Origin: Rhizophagus irregularis
Lineage: Eukaryota; Glomeromycota; Glomeromycetes; Glomerales; Glomeraceae
DNA length: 64,000 nt
Reading direction: 5' to 3'
NCBI RefSeq assembly: GCF_026210795.1
Contig: NC_089451.1
Coordinates: forward strand, 728,001 to 792,000
Below are positions 10,956-23,354 of this stretch, in pieces (within the stretch, counting starts at the first letter, position 1; every line of letters starts with the position of its first letter). Made by a program: the position numbers and the translations under genes. Below the pieces are notes generated by a model. It was not told where the DNA came from. It worked only from the letters and a program-made list of their open reading frames with translations, and searched no databases.

Positions 10956-12554
10956 CAGTCCCCTCTCGATATAATGAACCCTAGGTTCCAGCTGATCAGG
11001 GCTTCGTTATAAGCAACTTCGTTAACACTATAACGAATTATTCGGTATTGTATAATGAATTCTTCGGTATAGGAATATCGGTTATACAGATCATGTGACT
11101 TGTTGATCTGATTACCGATAATTTAACATTTTTTTTAATCTTTTTTTTATAGGGGTGCTTTCTAAACTTCAAAATAGATGCCTAGAATGAGAAGTAAGTG
11201 GGAACTGGGGGGTTTTTTATATTAATTTCGTTTAAAAACATTTACTAATGTTCTTTTTTTATTTTTTTTATTGTAGGAAACTTCCTGGACTTCGAAATGG
11301 ACGCCTGAGACGAGAAGTAAGTGGGGAACTCAATTTTTTTTATTTAAGAACATTTACTAATGTTCTTTTTTTATTTTTTTATTATAGGGAACTTCCTGGA
11401 CTTCGAAATGGACGCTTGAGACAAGAAGTAAGTGGGGAACTCGATTTTTTTTATTAATTTCGTTTAAGAACATTTACTAATGTTCTTTTTTATTTTTTTT
11501 ATTGTAGGGAACTTCCTGGACTTCGAAATGGACGCTTGAGACAAGAAGTAAGTGGGGAACTCGATTTTTTTTATTAATTTCGTTTAAGAACATTTACTAA
11601 TGTTCTTTTTTATTTTTTTTATTGTAGGGACTTCGACATGGACGCTTGGGACAAGAAGTAAGTGGGACAACTCAATTTTTTCTTTTAATTTCGTTTAAGA
11701 ACATTTACTAATGTTCTTTTTTATTTTTTTTATTGTAGGAACTTCGAAATGGACGCTTGAGACAAGAAGTAAGTGGGACAACTCAATTTTTTCTTTTAAT
11801 TTCGTTTAAGAACATTTACTAATATTCTTTTTTATTTTTTTTTATTGTAGGGACTTCGAAATGAACGCTTGAGACGAAGTAAGTGGGACAACTCAATTTT
11901 TTCTTTTAATTTCGTTTAAGAACATTTACTAATGTTCTTTTTTTATTTTTTTATTATAGGGAATGCTTCCTGAAGTGTTCTATATAAAAATGTTTATTAT
12001 AATTCCTTTTTTTTGTAGGAATGCTGTTTAACAATAACTGACTATATAATAAATAAATTATTAATGATATATTAATTTAACTAAGTGTCCTTACCCCTGC
12101 GATAAATATAAATTAATAACAATTCACATCGAATCCTAATACAACCGAATTAATGTAAATTAATGTAATTCTGCCTAAATATTAAATAAAATAGCCAGAA
12201 TTATTAATCCCGATACGATCCCTGATACAATCCCTGATCTATAATTTAAATATAAAACACAGGGGTGATATTTAATGTCATAATGCATCAATATTTATTA
12301 ATAATTACATTTAATTATAAAGAAATTATTCGTTATAACTGAAAAAAATTCGTTATAAAAAAAATCCGTTATATCGAGAGGCATTTTTATATAAGAAATT
12401 CACACACTTTACTTCATACTACGTTATACGGTAAATAAATAGTAAACTTCGTTATATCAAGGTTTTTTTCATATTTAAAATCGGTACCACACTGTATGAT
12501 CCGTTATATCATGTTATTCGCTATATCGAGGTTCGCTGTAGAGAGGGGTGACTG
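10956..12554. mobile_element. Pogo-like element (1599 bp) carrying a minisatellite
   Basis: The termini are CAGTCCCCTCTCGATATAAT and, inverted, CGCTGTAGAGAGGGGTGACTG, flanked by TA. Secondary inverted blocks (GTTATAAG, TTCGGTAT) lie inside each end. The core is the tandem array described at 11150-11990. No transposase is encoded. It sits in the MULE relic between its N-terminal region and its zinc-type block. Confidence 0.75.
11150..11990 (+). repeat. Minisatellite whose monomers mimic exon plus intron
   Basis: About seven to eight units of roughly 111 bp, with TTCGAAATGG-type anchors at 11291, 11402, 11522, 11632 (TTCGACATGG), 11743 and 11855. Each unit reads as follows: a T-rich tract ending ATTGTAG; a 26-40 nt conserved block (CTTCGAAATGGACGCTTGAG core); GTAAGTGGG; then a gap containing the hairpin GAACATTTACTAATGTTC, whose TTACTAAT resembles a fungal branch site about 30-35 nt before the next AG. 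All signals point along the plus strand. No long coding frame survives across units. Confidence 0.75.
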
Positions 12555-14056
12555 TATACAGTATAAAAATAAGAAACTGCGTGAGTTCGCCTAAAATTAG
12601 TCCACTGTTACATCGTTTTCCATTTTTGTTAATATGGCTACATTTATATTTATACGCCTTGGCAAAAAAACTACAAATTCAAAATTAGGGTTAAAAATCA
12701 AACTACATATATTTAGACTTTAAAAATCTTACTAACCGAAGTGTAGTTTTTTTATGAAACTCTTCATTTGCATTAAACATATTTTCAAAAAGAGGTGTGG
12801 AAAAATCTACAGATGTGTGGCCAATATCTAATTCTTTAGATGTGTATTGACACACTTTTACACTAAGACATTCGCGCTATTCTTTAATTACTGAAATATT
12901 TGGAAAAAATTCACAGTTTTTTACTGTGCGAATTGTTCCATTTCCTCCATATGAGTATTAGATATTAGTTAATGCAAATGCTTTTCGCGCTTCATGTTCA
13001 TCCTATCCTGATATATTAAAAATGCTCGCAAAATCAGTTTCGAACATATTAGGATATTCCTAGAATTCTAAGTAATAACGAATCTCTGAAGTTGTTAAAT
13101 TCTTTCCAAATTTAGCAATATTTTGAATAGGCCACTATAAAAAATGAAATATAAATTAATCATTATGATTTATACAATACGAAAATATATATATTTTTAG
13201 TAATGATAACCAATTTTAACAAAAATAAATACTAATTTTAGTATTTTTAATAAACATTTTTTGGCCTATTTTAGCATATATTAGGCGAATATATTAAGGA
13301 TAAATTCTATAATTAGAAATTCCAGCATTTGCCAATACTAATGACTACAAATGTCTATTTTACACCTTTTTTAATACTTGATTTACTTCTTCAACAAGTT
13401 CTTCATTGATTATTATGGAATCTTCTGCCATTTTATTGGAGATTTATGTTTTACAAGTCTTTTGGACACGTTTTTTTACAAAAAAAAGCAAAAAAAATAA
13501 AACAAAAATTTTTTTTTGATCAAAGTTTGATTGGCGAATAGTTATTTTTTTTTTGTTTATTATCACTAGTCGAAATAGTCCAAATCAGATAGAAATCGAT
13601 CATCTGATTTTAATCTGATTTATAACTCAATTTTGACCGATTTTTTTAAAAAAGCAATATTCCGTTTGGGTTCTGAGTGGTTGCCACTCAGATATAATTC
13701 AGAATAAGAAATCAGATATAAATCGGATATAAATCAACAAATACTACTAAATCCGACACTATTAATTAGACATAAATCAACTAAATTTATTATATAAATC
13801 GGATATAAATCAGATATAATTCAATTACAATTCAATTTATAAATTCAGATATACTATAAAATATATTATAATACGCAAAACTAAAAATTAGAGTAAAATA
13901 AATTCATATATGCTATAAAAAATATAATATAATATAATACGCAAAACTAAAAAAAGAGTAAAATTAATTCAGATATGTAATAAAACATACTATAATACGC
14001 AAAACTAAAAAAAAAGAGTAAATTAGTAATAAAATAGAATTCTAAAATTCCAACCA

Positions 14057-16422
14057 TTAATCTTCTTGCATAAAACTTTCTGATTTATCTGCTTTATCTT
14101 CCAAAATTGCATCTAAATCTTCATCATTAATATTTAAATCGTCTGTATATTCTGTGTCATATACCATATCCGGTTGATCAACATATGACCAATCGGGAGC
14201 ATCATCCGGTGGTACTTTATCATAGCATTGTATCTCGTCGTCATAGTTCCGAGGTCGCAATTGCTACGTCATTTGTCCCACTCTTAAATGTTTATCAAGA
14301 ACATTTCTTAATAAAAGTCTCAACTAAAATGTAAAAATAAATAAAATCAGAAAATGTAAAAATAAGTAAAATTGGAATTAGTGAAAATAAGTAAAATCGG
14401 AATTAGTGAAAATTTATAGCAAAATAAATTATCAAGATAAAATAAGTAACCTCTTCTAAGCGCCACGATAGATCATAAACATTAATGACTGATTTTGAAC
14501 CTTCATCTTCGGTTTCACTCACTTCCGGTGAATGATATGCATGATTTGCCAGAATTTTTAACAGATCCCGTTTTCCATAACTCGTAATTTGGCTATCCTT
14601 TTTATTAAAGAGATCTTTCACAGCCTTTATCCTTCGCAATTTTTTCTGATTGATAAATTTAAAATGAGTTAATATGGATTATTAATTTGCCACTGGATTA
14701 CATTACATACATCATTTAATCTATTATTGGCATGAATTCGTCAATTGTCTATGCTTTCTTTGCCGGATATCCTCAAACTTAACTTAGATCATCGAGATTT
14801 ATGTAGGCTACTTAACCACCTTGTTACCTGGTTAAAGGATGGTCGATAATTTGGAGTAAGTGATTTTCGGATTTCGGAAATTAATTTACGTTGAATTTTA
14901 ATGTTTTTTGCACTGTTAAACGTTTCATTGTAGTTTAAGTTATATTTCTCATTAAGTGTTTTAAGATTGATTTCATTTCGATTTAATTGATATTTAGAAA
15001 AAGAAAAATTAAAGAAAGTATTATGAAATAATAAAATTAGCAACAAACAGATATGTTAGTAGAAAATTTAGTATAAATTTGTGGAGCCAAAAACGTTAGT
15101 TATTGAAATTAATAAAAAATTGGTAGTTCGTAAAAGTTAGTATACGAATTTGTGTTGAAATTAGTAAAAATTAGTAATTGTAAAGTTAGTATACGAATTT
15201 GCATTAAATTAGTAAAAAATTAGTAATTCGTAAAAGTTATTATATGAATCGTGTTAAATTAATAAAAATTTGTAAAAAATTAGTAATTCGTAAAAGTTAG
15301 TATATGAATCACGTTAAATTAATAAAAATTTGTAAAAAATTAGTAATTCGTAAAAGTTAGTATATGAATCGTGTTAAATTAATAAAAATTTGTAAAAAAT
15401 TAGTAATTTGTAAAGTTAGTATATGAATCGCATTAAATTAATAAAAATTTGTAAAAAATTAGTAATTCGTAAAAGTTAGTATATGAATCGCGTTAAATTA
15501 ATAAAAATTTGTAAAAAAATTAGTAATTCATAAAAGTTAGTAGTATATGAATTATGTTAAATTAATAAAAATTTGTAAATTATCGTAAAAGATGAAATTA
15601 GTATTGAAATCAGTTGCAAAAATTAGTATCAAATATGATTGTCAAAACTTAACAAACTCTTGCTTCTCTTTCGTTAGGCTCTTCAGGTGATTCTTCAGTT
15701 GCATTTGATTTAGAATCCATCAAGTCGTCATCAACATTTTCGTCTTTATCATCATCGTCACTTATTTGGACTACACTTATTTTGCCCTTGGCTTTTTTCA
15801 TTTGGAAAGATGCTTGGATTCGATATCATCGATCTCACTTGCTCTGATTTTTTTTTTTAATTCTTCATTTTCTGTACTGAATGCATCGTTAATTTCCATA
15901 AGCGTACTGAAATCCTCTTTTAAGCCTTTTAATTCCTTAGAAATATCTACGTTTGTTTTCTCCAACTTCGTATTTTTATTACGCAAATCAGTTATTGTCG
16001 CACGTAATTTATGATTTTCTAAAATTTATTAACCAAATTCGGAAACAAACAAACTTTCAATGTAAAGCAACCAAAACAGCAACCAATTTTAGCAATTTTG
16101 TTACAATTATACCAGTTTCCAAAGATGGATTATCATCATAAAGGTCTAAATTATGGCGAAGATCCTTTTGCTGTTAAATAGGAATCTGGAACCTTGAAAT
16201 TTTTATATTGTTCTTTCATATGCTGAACTTTTGATTTTGAAGTAACGGTCGATTTGCTAGTGGTAGCAGGCGCAGGAGTAGTTTCGTTGCTAGTGGTGGC
16301 AGCAGGAGTAATTTCAGAAATTTCAGAAGCTCTTTTGCTAGTGATGGCTGCGGTGGCAGCAGGAGTAATTTCAGACGGATATTTATAAACTTTGGTAATT
16401 TTTTTTTTTCTTGTTGGGACAT
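14057..16422 (-). pseudogene. CACTA accessory protein gene, broken
   Basis: This is the second gene of the CACTA element. It starts at 16422 (MSQQ). Nine A residues near 16400 then shift the frame: the better continuation (ITKVYKYPSEITPAATAAI to YKNFKVPDSYLTAKGSSP) is one base out of phase. Further exons are coiled-coil-like (15798-15986, ISKELKGLKEDFSTLMEIND), basic (14789-14990, NQVTRWLSSLHKS) and central (14455-14639, FNKKDSQITSYGKRDLLKIL). The last part (14057-14320, LRLLLRNVLDKHLRVGQMT, a TAG, then LRPRNYDDE) ends in an acidic tail. The function is unknown; by analogy with plant CACTA second genes it might bind subterminal repeats (inference). Confidence 0.5.
15070..15600. repeat. 60-bp tandem repeat inside the CACTA element
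   Basis: Eight or more units centred on AAAGTTAGTATATGAATCG and TTAAATTAATAAAAATTTGT; TATATGAATC recurs at 15241, 15301, 15361, 15420 and 15480. It lies within the accessory gene's span, probably in an intron. Confidence 0.8.
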
Positions 16423-16917
16423 GGTGAAAGTAAAAAATTAAGAGAAAGAGAAAGAAAAGAAAGATGAGAGAGAAAAAATTCAAAATTTAGACTTTTATAG
16501 CTTAAAATCAGTCGAATTAAGTTTTTTTCTTATAAGCTTAATCACAATCAAATTATCATGATATTGTATTTACCGTCGATTCCTTAAAAAATTTTTAACA
16601 ATTAAATTTATCCCTTAAATGATTAAATGATCTTTTTTATTCTTTTGATTATACGACAAATTTCTTATATTGTTCTTTAAAAAAGGATCTAATTTAACTC
16701 TTATGTATTACTTTGATTATATGGCGAATTTTTTATATTGTTCTTTAAAAAATAATCTTAATTGAATAATTGAAAACATATTATGGCGATTTATAATGTG
16801 AAATTGAATTTGTTCGATTTGTAGTGCAGCAGGAATTTACTTTTTAAAAAGAATTAAATTGACATTATTTAAAAATATATTGAGATAAATATTGTAAATT
16901 TTTTATTTCATAAAATA

Positions 16918-19900
16918 AGTAGACGAAAGAGATCAATTTCTGCTTTACTTAGCAATGATGAAGAATCAATTACAGCTCGCTCTTCTCGTAAAAGTAGAGC
17001 GATCTCTAGAGTAATTGATGAAGAATCTGAAGAATCAATTTCAATTATACATACACATGACAGAAGAATGGTTCCTTGCAATTGTTCTAAATGTAACGGA
17101 AAAATAGTAGATGTTTGTACAAAATTGAACCATGAGGCTGATCGAGATTCGGATGATGACCAAGATTTGGAAGTTGTTCAAGATTATAGTAATCCTTTAC
17201 CATCATCATTTGAAAATTATAGTAATCCTTTACCATCATCATCTGAAGATTATGATAATCCTTTACCAGAAGATAACCCGGTATCGTCTGACGAAGATTC
17301 AGATAATAATCAAAATGTAATTCAACGAATGGAAATGGAGGAAATAGATGACTTATCAACTGATTTACTTTATCAACAACGTTCAAGAAGATACGCAAAT
17401 CAACAAGCAACAATTACCGAAGAAGAAATTCTTCCAGAATTATTCATAACTGATAAAGAATCAAGCGAAACTGATGAAGAATCAAATGAAAGTGAAATCA
17501 ATAATGGCGATAATAATGATTATGAGTATACTGAAATTTTTGAGAATTATGCACCACCTGTTTATGAGCAATTTCAAGATCGAATTAGTCCAGACACAAA
17601 TTCCAATAGACAATTTTTGTGGATTTTGCTGTAGATAATGAGCTTTCGCAAAAAATTTAATATTCCAGAAACAGTAACAGAAGCGCTTATTCAATTCATA
17701 AAGCTGTTATTGATAGAAATCGGCGGTTCTAATTTTGAAGAATTTCCTGGCTCTTTATACTTAGCAAGAAATGTTCTTGGGCTAAAAGATCAAAATCATA
17801 AGTCATAACTTTGCGGCATGTCTGAAATGCCACAAATTATATAATAAAAAGGAAGTAGAAGAATTTCAGCAAAATGGAAATCTTACAGTTATGAAGTGTA
17901 GTCATGTCAAATTTCCTAATTCGACATCCAGGAAATTAAAACAATGCCAGACGTCTTTAGCAGAAAGATCAACGTTATTACATGGCCGTATTAAAATTCG
18001 ATCTGAGAAGATATTTCCATTTGCTAGTATCAGAAATCAATTAGCATCAATATATTGCCAGCCGGAATTCAAAAGAAACTTACGTCACTGGTCTGAACGC
18101 AAACGATTTGATGATATTTTAACTGATATCTATGACAGTCAGGTCTGGAAAAATTTTAAAGAAACAAGCGATGAAAATTTGTCGAAATTTTTTCAACCTG
18201 AAGTGGCTGATTCTAATTTTGGTTTAATGTTAAATCTCGACTGGTTTCAACCATATGATGGTGTTGTCCATAGTACTGGAGTAATATATGCCGCAATTTG
18301 TAATCTACCACGGGATATGCAGTTTAAACGTGAAAATATGTTAGTTCTTAGTTTGTTGTCCAGCCCAAACGAAGTGAGTCTCCACCAAATTAACCATTAT
18401 TTGGCGCCAATTGTCAATGAATTAGTGTTACTTTGGGACAGAGTGACGTTTGATAACACTTTTGAGTACTAAGAATCAAGAAAAATTCGAGCGGCACTGA
18501 TACTCATTTTGTGCAACATTCCCGTGGCAAGAAAAATATGTGGGCATATTTCAGCCCTTTCATCGTGTTATAGATGTGAGAAGAAAGCAAATTACGAAAA
18601 TCATAAACATAATTTCGCTGGAATGGATAATATGAGTGAATGGTTCATTAATCGAGATTCAGCATAATTTCGCGAGAATGCTCTTGGATGGCGTCACTGC
18701 AATTCAAATGCTGCAAGGAATCGCTTTGTAAAAACTACTGGCGTAAGGTGGTCTGAATTGCTGAGATTGCCATATTTCGACCCAATTCAGTTTTTATCAA
18801 TTGATCCAATGCACTGCCTATTTTTAGGCATTGCAAAGTGGATTGTTAAGCAGATTTGGGTTGATGAAAATATATTAAAACCGGAAACTCTAAAAGAAAT
18901 TCAAAAGAAAATGAATCAATTCTAAGTACCAGCTGATATAGGTAGGATCCCGGGAAAGGTAGAATGTGGCGAAGGTTTTGCAAATTTTATGGCCGATCAG
19001 TAGCGAATATTTTTTAACATTTATGCCACAGTGTTACTTTGGAAACACCTTCCTGGCGTAGATAAGAAGATTCTTACACGCTTTGTAAGAATTTGCTCGA
19101 TTTTGGTAGGATGAATTGTTTAATCCAATTTAATGGATGAAGCTCACCAAAAATTGGTTGAAATCGTAAAAATAATTGAGCAAAATTACGGTCAAGATAT
19201 GATAACTCTGAACCTTCACCTTTCGCTCCATTTATACAAATGTGCAAAAAATTTTGGGCCTCTTTACGCTTTTTGGTGTTTTTCGTTTGAGCGCATGAAT
19301 GGCGTGCTAGGTAAGATGCCGACTTCTAAAAATATCCTTTTTCTTCTAAAATTAATTTTAAATTCCATTCCTTTATTTATTTTTTAGGTTCTTTGCCTAA
19401 TAGCCATCGGAAAATTGAACCAGAGCTCATGCGCCGAATTATGAACGATAAACAAATTAATAATATTGTTAGTTCTGGAATAGTTGATACCATATGGGCT
19501 GATCCTTGGAATCTAATTTTTTTATACAAAAATAATTTTATTAAAGCAAATATAAATTATCATTTATATAAGAATAATAAATTTATACCAAATAATGCAA
19601 AAAAAACTAATTAATTATATAATTTTTAATTTTTTTTTAATATAAGATATCATTAAAATTTAAAAGATCAAATATAACTCTCATGACAAAATCATTGATA
19701 ATTCTCCGTAGAAATAAGCTATACAAATAAATTTACATTCATTTGAAAGAGAAAATCGAGATCTATCTAATGAATCTAAAATCAAGTGAATTGAATCACT
19801 AGTTGTTTAGTAATCACGTTCAGTATATTATTGAATTTTATCTAAATTTGATCATTAATTACTTCACATATAGTGATTCAATTTGAATGATCTTTGCTCC

Positions 19901-21694
19901 CTAAGGTGATGCCAACTTTTATCTTTAAAATAAACTTAAAATAATTCGTTTAATATATGTAGATGTTTAGGAATCATCAATTATATTATTAATATAAAAT
20001 TTTATAAGTTTGATAAAATCTGATATAAAAAAATTTATTAAATACCTGTAGATGCAAGCTACACGAATAAAATTATATTCATTTGAAAGAGAAAATTGAG
20101 GTCTATCTAATAAGCCTAAAATCGAATGAATTGAATCACTGGATTGTGAATAATTGCGTCTAATATATTTATTTTTAATTTTTAAATTTGATTTAACTTT
20201 GATCGTTAATTACGCCTCATCCAGTGATTCAATTTTCCTGATCTTTGATTCTTACGATAGAGCAAATTCTCAGCTTTCAAATGAATGTAAAATGATGACG
20301 TTAGCATATCTCCAGGAATAATAATGCACGATTTTGTCACCTGCATAAAGTCCGATCTGAAAATTTTATTTCTTACCAAAAAATGCTTTCATAAGAGAAT
20401 CCCAAATTCTTTTACTTTATTTAAAAGATTTTATTTGCCATTTAAGGATTTTAGTAAAATAAATCTAATAAAATAATTTAAAAGATAAAAAACAAATATA
20501 TAATTAGTTATTTTGAAAAAAAAAGAATATCTTATTATTCATTTTACAACTATTTTACATCATAATTATTTTTTATTTGCATGTATTTTTTACAAAGAAA
20601 AAACAATAAATTAAAGCTAAAAATTATGAAAAAATATGTCTTATCTATGTATATAAAATATTAAGTTTTTTCTTTTACTTACCACTTAAAAATAACTGCT
20701 ATATTTGCTTATAAACTTTTTTGTCATATTTAATAAAAGTGAATAGAAAAATGATGGAAAAGTGATGGGAGTGATGGGGAAAAAGAAGTGGTTATTACCG
20801 TTATTTTTGAATATTTATTAAAAAAATTTTTTTTATTTTTTATTAAATCTGAGGTACGTAAATATGTAACACATATTTAATTTAGATTTGTGTAATGTTA
20901 ATCTTACTAAAATATTAAATTTTTATAAAAATCTTAATTTAGACTAATTCCAAAAATTGGCACATATGCAAAAGGTCTCGATATACTTGATACCAGACCT
21001 TCAGTCGGTTCAATTTCAGAACCCGACGAATTTACTTCAGTTGAAATGGAGCGATATTTGCCGGCTATACTCGCAAATATTAAAGAATCTCCGATTGCTG
21101 GATGTGAAGCATTTTCAGGAGAAATGCTAGGCCCTTCTTCAGAAAAAGTTATAATGTCAAGTGAAATGCTTGACATAATGGTAGATTATTATAATGCGAC
21201 CTACCCAGCAAATAACTTTCAAAAACCATTTGGAGAAGGACCCGAAGATTCAATTATTATTCGCGTCAAAATGAATCAATTCGAAAGATGCAGAATTGGT
21301 TCTGAAATATTCAGCTCAAAAATGTCGTCTTGTTATGTGAAAAGTTCATTTGTTATGGCAAAATTTATAACGATTGATGATGATGTTGACGTTTACCTGG
21401 TCAAGTTCAATATTATTTTACTCATACAGTTGACCTTCCGAATGGCTCTGCCGAGCATTTTTTGATGCAGGCTCTAGAAATATTCGATATTATTTCAGTA
21501 GTGATAATGACATTAATACTTGTAATGTTGAGCTATGGTGCGCCGAATTTTATCAAGAGTCACGTGATTGTATTATTCTGGTTCATCATATTCTTAGTCG
21601 ATTTATTCCAGTAAATTACCGAATTTCAGACCAAAGGAATGCAAGAGAGTATTTAGCCGTAAATCAAATAAATAGAAAATACCATATTCGCTAA
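16918..21694 (+). pseudogene. CACTA transposase (tnp2/Transposase_21 type), multiply broken
   Basis: In order: a Ser/Arg-rich start; an acidic region (17068-17634) opening with CNCSKCNGKIVDVC; a core at 17890-18475 (MLNLDWFQPYDGVVHSTGVI); YFDPIQFLSIDPMHCLFLGI at 18774-18833, the hallmark of tnp2-type transposases; FGPLYAFWCFSFERMNGVLG at 19250-19310; an intron at 19311-19387; then LPNSHRKIEPELMRR. After a 1.3-kb interruption holding a MITE, the C-terminal part resumes at about 20960 and ends at 21694 (YLAVNQINRKYHI). There is a frameshift after 17600 and another near 21400. In-frame stops include FEY-TAA, DSA-TAA, NQF-TAA, ADQ-TAG and VG-TGA-IV-TAA. No initiator ATG was identified before 17068. 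Confidence 0.75.
19684..20341. mobile_element. MITE nested in the CACTA transposase gene
   Basis: TTACATTCATTTGAAAG (about 19735) is mirrored by CTTTCAAATGAATGTAA (about 20276), and the outer arms beginning ATGACAAAATC pair with GATTTTGTCAC. The interior has two copies of an AGAGAAAATYGAGRTCTATC block and AGTGATTCAATT inverted words that also occur at 48.4-48.7 kb. Boundaries are approximate. Confidence 0.6.
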
Positions 21695-22299
21695 TAGATT
21701 CTTATTTGTCAATTTATAGATTAAAACTGGATTTATTATGATTTATCCAGATTTATTGGTATTTGATCGAGTTTGGGAGGATAAAAATTAACTTTAACAA
21801 TTTTATCATATGCTAATTTTAAATTAAATGTCAAATTTATTATAATTTATTATATTTATTATGATTTATCCGGATTTATTGGGTTTGGGAGGATAAGAAT
21901 TAACTTTAATTAAAGTTCGTAATTTATGTTGTTTAATGATTTTATCATATGCTAATTTTAAATTAAATGTCAAATTTTTATTGTCATAAATCAGAAATGC
22001 CGAATTGTGTAAATTGTCTGATTGTTTTAAATCAGAAATGCTGAATTTTGTAAATTTTCTGATTGTTATAAATCGGAAATGCTGAATTGTGTAAATTTTC
22101 TGAATTTTAGCTGAATTTAGTTTGATTTTCAGCTGATTTATCACATGTCCGATTTGCCTTATTTCGACCAGTGTATTACACAAATGACACAATCATATGA
22201 TCATCAAGTTATATGGTGAAATAGGTTGTACTATACAAATCAAGTAATCGTACAATTATCATTCGTACAGTACAGTTTATATGTATATCCTGTTTCTTA

Positions 22300-23060
22300 C
22301 TTACTCATTTTCTTTGTAGATTTTTCAACTTCAGTATCCTAGTAAATGTAGTAAATAATAAGTTTCAAGTTTTTCAGAATTTCAGAAGTCTAGTTTCTTT
22401 ACAGTAACTAACCAGTTTTATTTTTCATTTAGGTTTCTTCTAATATTTTGGCTGGATTTTTCCTTGAACTTCTTCTTTGGATTTCTTCTTGGGTTTCATT
22501 GTATTTCTTTTTTGAGTTTTTTTTGGATTTTTTTTTGGGTTTCATTGGGTTTTATTTGGGTTTCTTCTGGGTCTTTTTTTGGATTTTTTTTTGTTTTTTT
22601 TTGGATTTCTTTTCATGTTTCTTCTTCAGGTTTTTTGATTTTTTCTTTGAATTTCTTTTTTGGGTTTCTTCTTTATATGATTTCATTTTTACTTGTGTTT
22701 GATTTGGTTTTATTATGATTTTGGTTATTCATTTATCTTCTCTTTAGTTTTAGTTCATTCTAATCTTGTATATTTTTATTTCTGAATTTATTTAATCTCA
22801 TTTAATTTTATTGTTAGTTTATTATAATTTTAGTATAATTTTCAATTATTTTTAACTTTAATGGTGATATCAAGGGTTATCATATAAGCCATATATATGA
22901 TGTAGCATGATTATAGATTTTTCTATTCACAATAAATGTTCGTAAAATTTATTTTTATATGCAGATCAAAATAAAAATTTTATACTTGGGTGAAATCACC
23001 TGATTTTAATAAATTTATATATGAGTGAAATCACCTGGATGATTTCACCCGAAGAGCAAA
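22300..23060 (+). repeat. Dispersed TTCTTGGGTTTC-rich element, copy 1
   Basis: The low-complexity GGGTTTCATTGG/TTTCTTCTTGG tract (22440-22680) and its left neighbour (ATTTTTCAACTTCAGTATCC onwards) recur inverted at about 40690-41320. Phe-rich open frames here are a by-product. T-rich tracts ending in TTTGTAG or TTACAG and CATTTAG look like splice acceptors, so the unit may be a spliced non-coding or decayed element. Near 22985-23055 GGTGAAATCACC palindromes mark a possible end. Confidence 0.45.
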
Positions 23061-23210
23061 TTAGCAAGATTCTTTTTTTTTATTTCTGCAAATAATTTAT
23101 TATTATACAAAAATCTTTATGTAGAATTTGAAAAATAAAATAGCTTTAATTAACACAATATAACAGGATATATTATAATACAATACCTATATAATAATAA
23201 GAAATAATGT

Positions 23211-23354
23211 ATTTACCACACCCTGCGTTACAAATTTATATATATTTTTATGTTTATCATTTGCCATTTTAAGGGGTGCGGTGTATAAACTAAAGATCGA
23301 TATAAACAATTTACAAAAAAGGAAGAATGCATTGTAACGCAGGGTGCGGTAAAT
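23211..23354. mobile_element. 144-bp MITE with ACCCTGCGTTACAA ends
   Basis: ATTTACCACACCCTGCGTTA at 23211 is the near-perfect inverse of TAACGCAGGGTGCGGTAAAT ending at 23354. No coding capacity. The target duplication is ambiguous in AT-rich flanks. Confidence 0.75.

Larger units (their letters stand above)
6565..13431 (-). pseudogene. Decayed MULE transposase gene with several nested insertions
   Basis: Minus-strand pieces in order read as one transposase. The start at 13431 (MAEDSIIINEELVEEVNQVL) is followed by a long stretch at 12750-13130 that contains stops. Next come an exon at about 10730-10880 (FIGCENWKAGDKNYQF), a zinc-type block at about 10260-10500 (CPFIAIVSVDQHNHPSPLPR) and the catalytic core near 9770-9850 (EIDMAFKRI). 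The second Asp region is near 9500 (GCVLTD then TAA). CDEPGAAG ends an exon near 9107. C-terminal pieces lie at 7530-7660, 7205-7260 and 7030-7150, and a coiled-coil tail of about 89 residues is at 6565-6834. DxxF-type and LTD motifs fit MULE DDE transposases. Many stops and insertions make it non-functional. Element termini were not found. Confidence 0.6.
13564..22173. mobile_element. CACTA-type DNA transposon (tnp2 family), degenerate, 8.6 kb
   Basis: The termini CACTAGTCGAAATAGTCC at 13564 and TTATTTCGACCAGTG ending at 22173 are inverted and flanked by TAT on both sides, the 3-bp duplication expected of CACTA elements. Subterminal regions are full of CAGAT/AATTCAG-type words in opposite orientations (13575-13860, 21990-22150). 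It contains a tnp2-type transposase gene on the plus strand and a second gene on the minus strand, transcribed divergently from about 16.4-16.9 kb. Both are broken. A MITE is nested at about 19684-20341. Confidence 0.85.

Noticed and set aside
11248-11457. Repeat protein containing GLRNGRLR
   Set aside because: The frame holds for only two units and runs through splice-like donors and acceptors; the array is better read as repeats.
22448-22718. Phe-rich open frames (also 40718-41205, minus strand) as membrane proteins
   Set aside because: They arise from a TTTCTT/GGGTTTC low-complexity tract, overlap in several frames and belong to a dispersed repeat.
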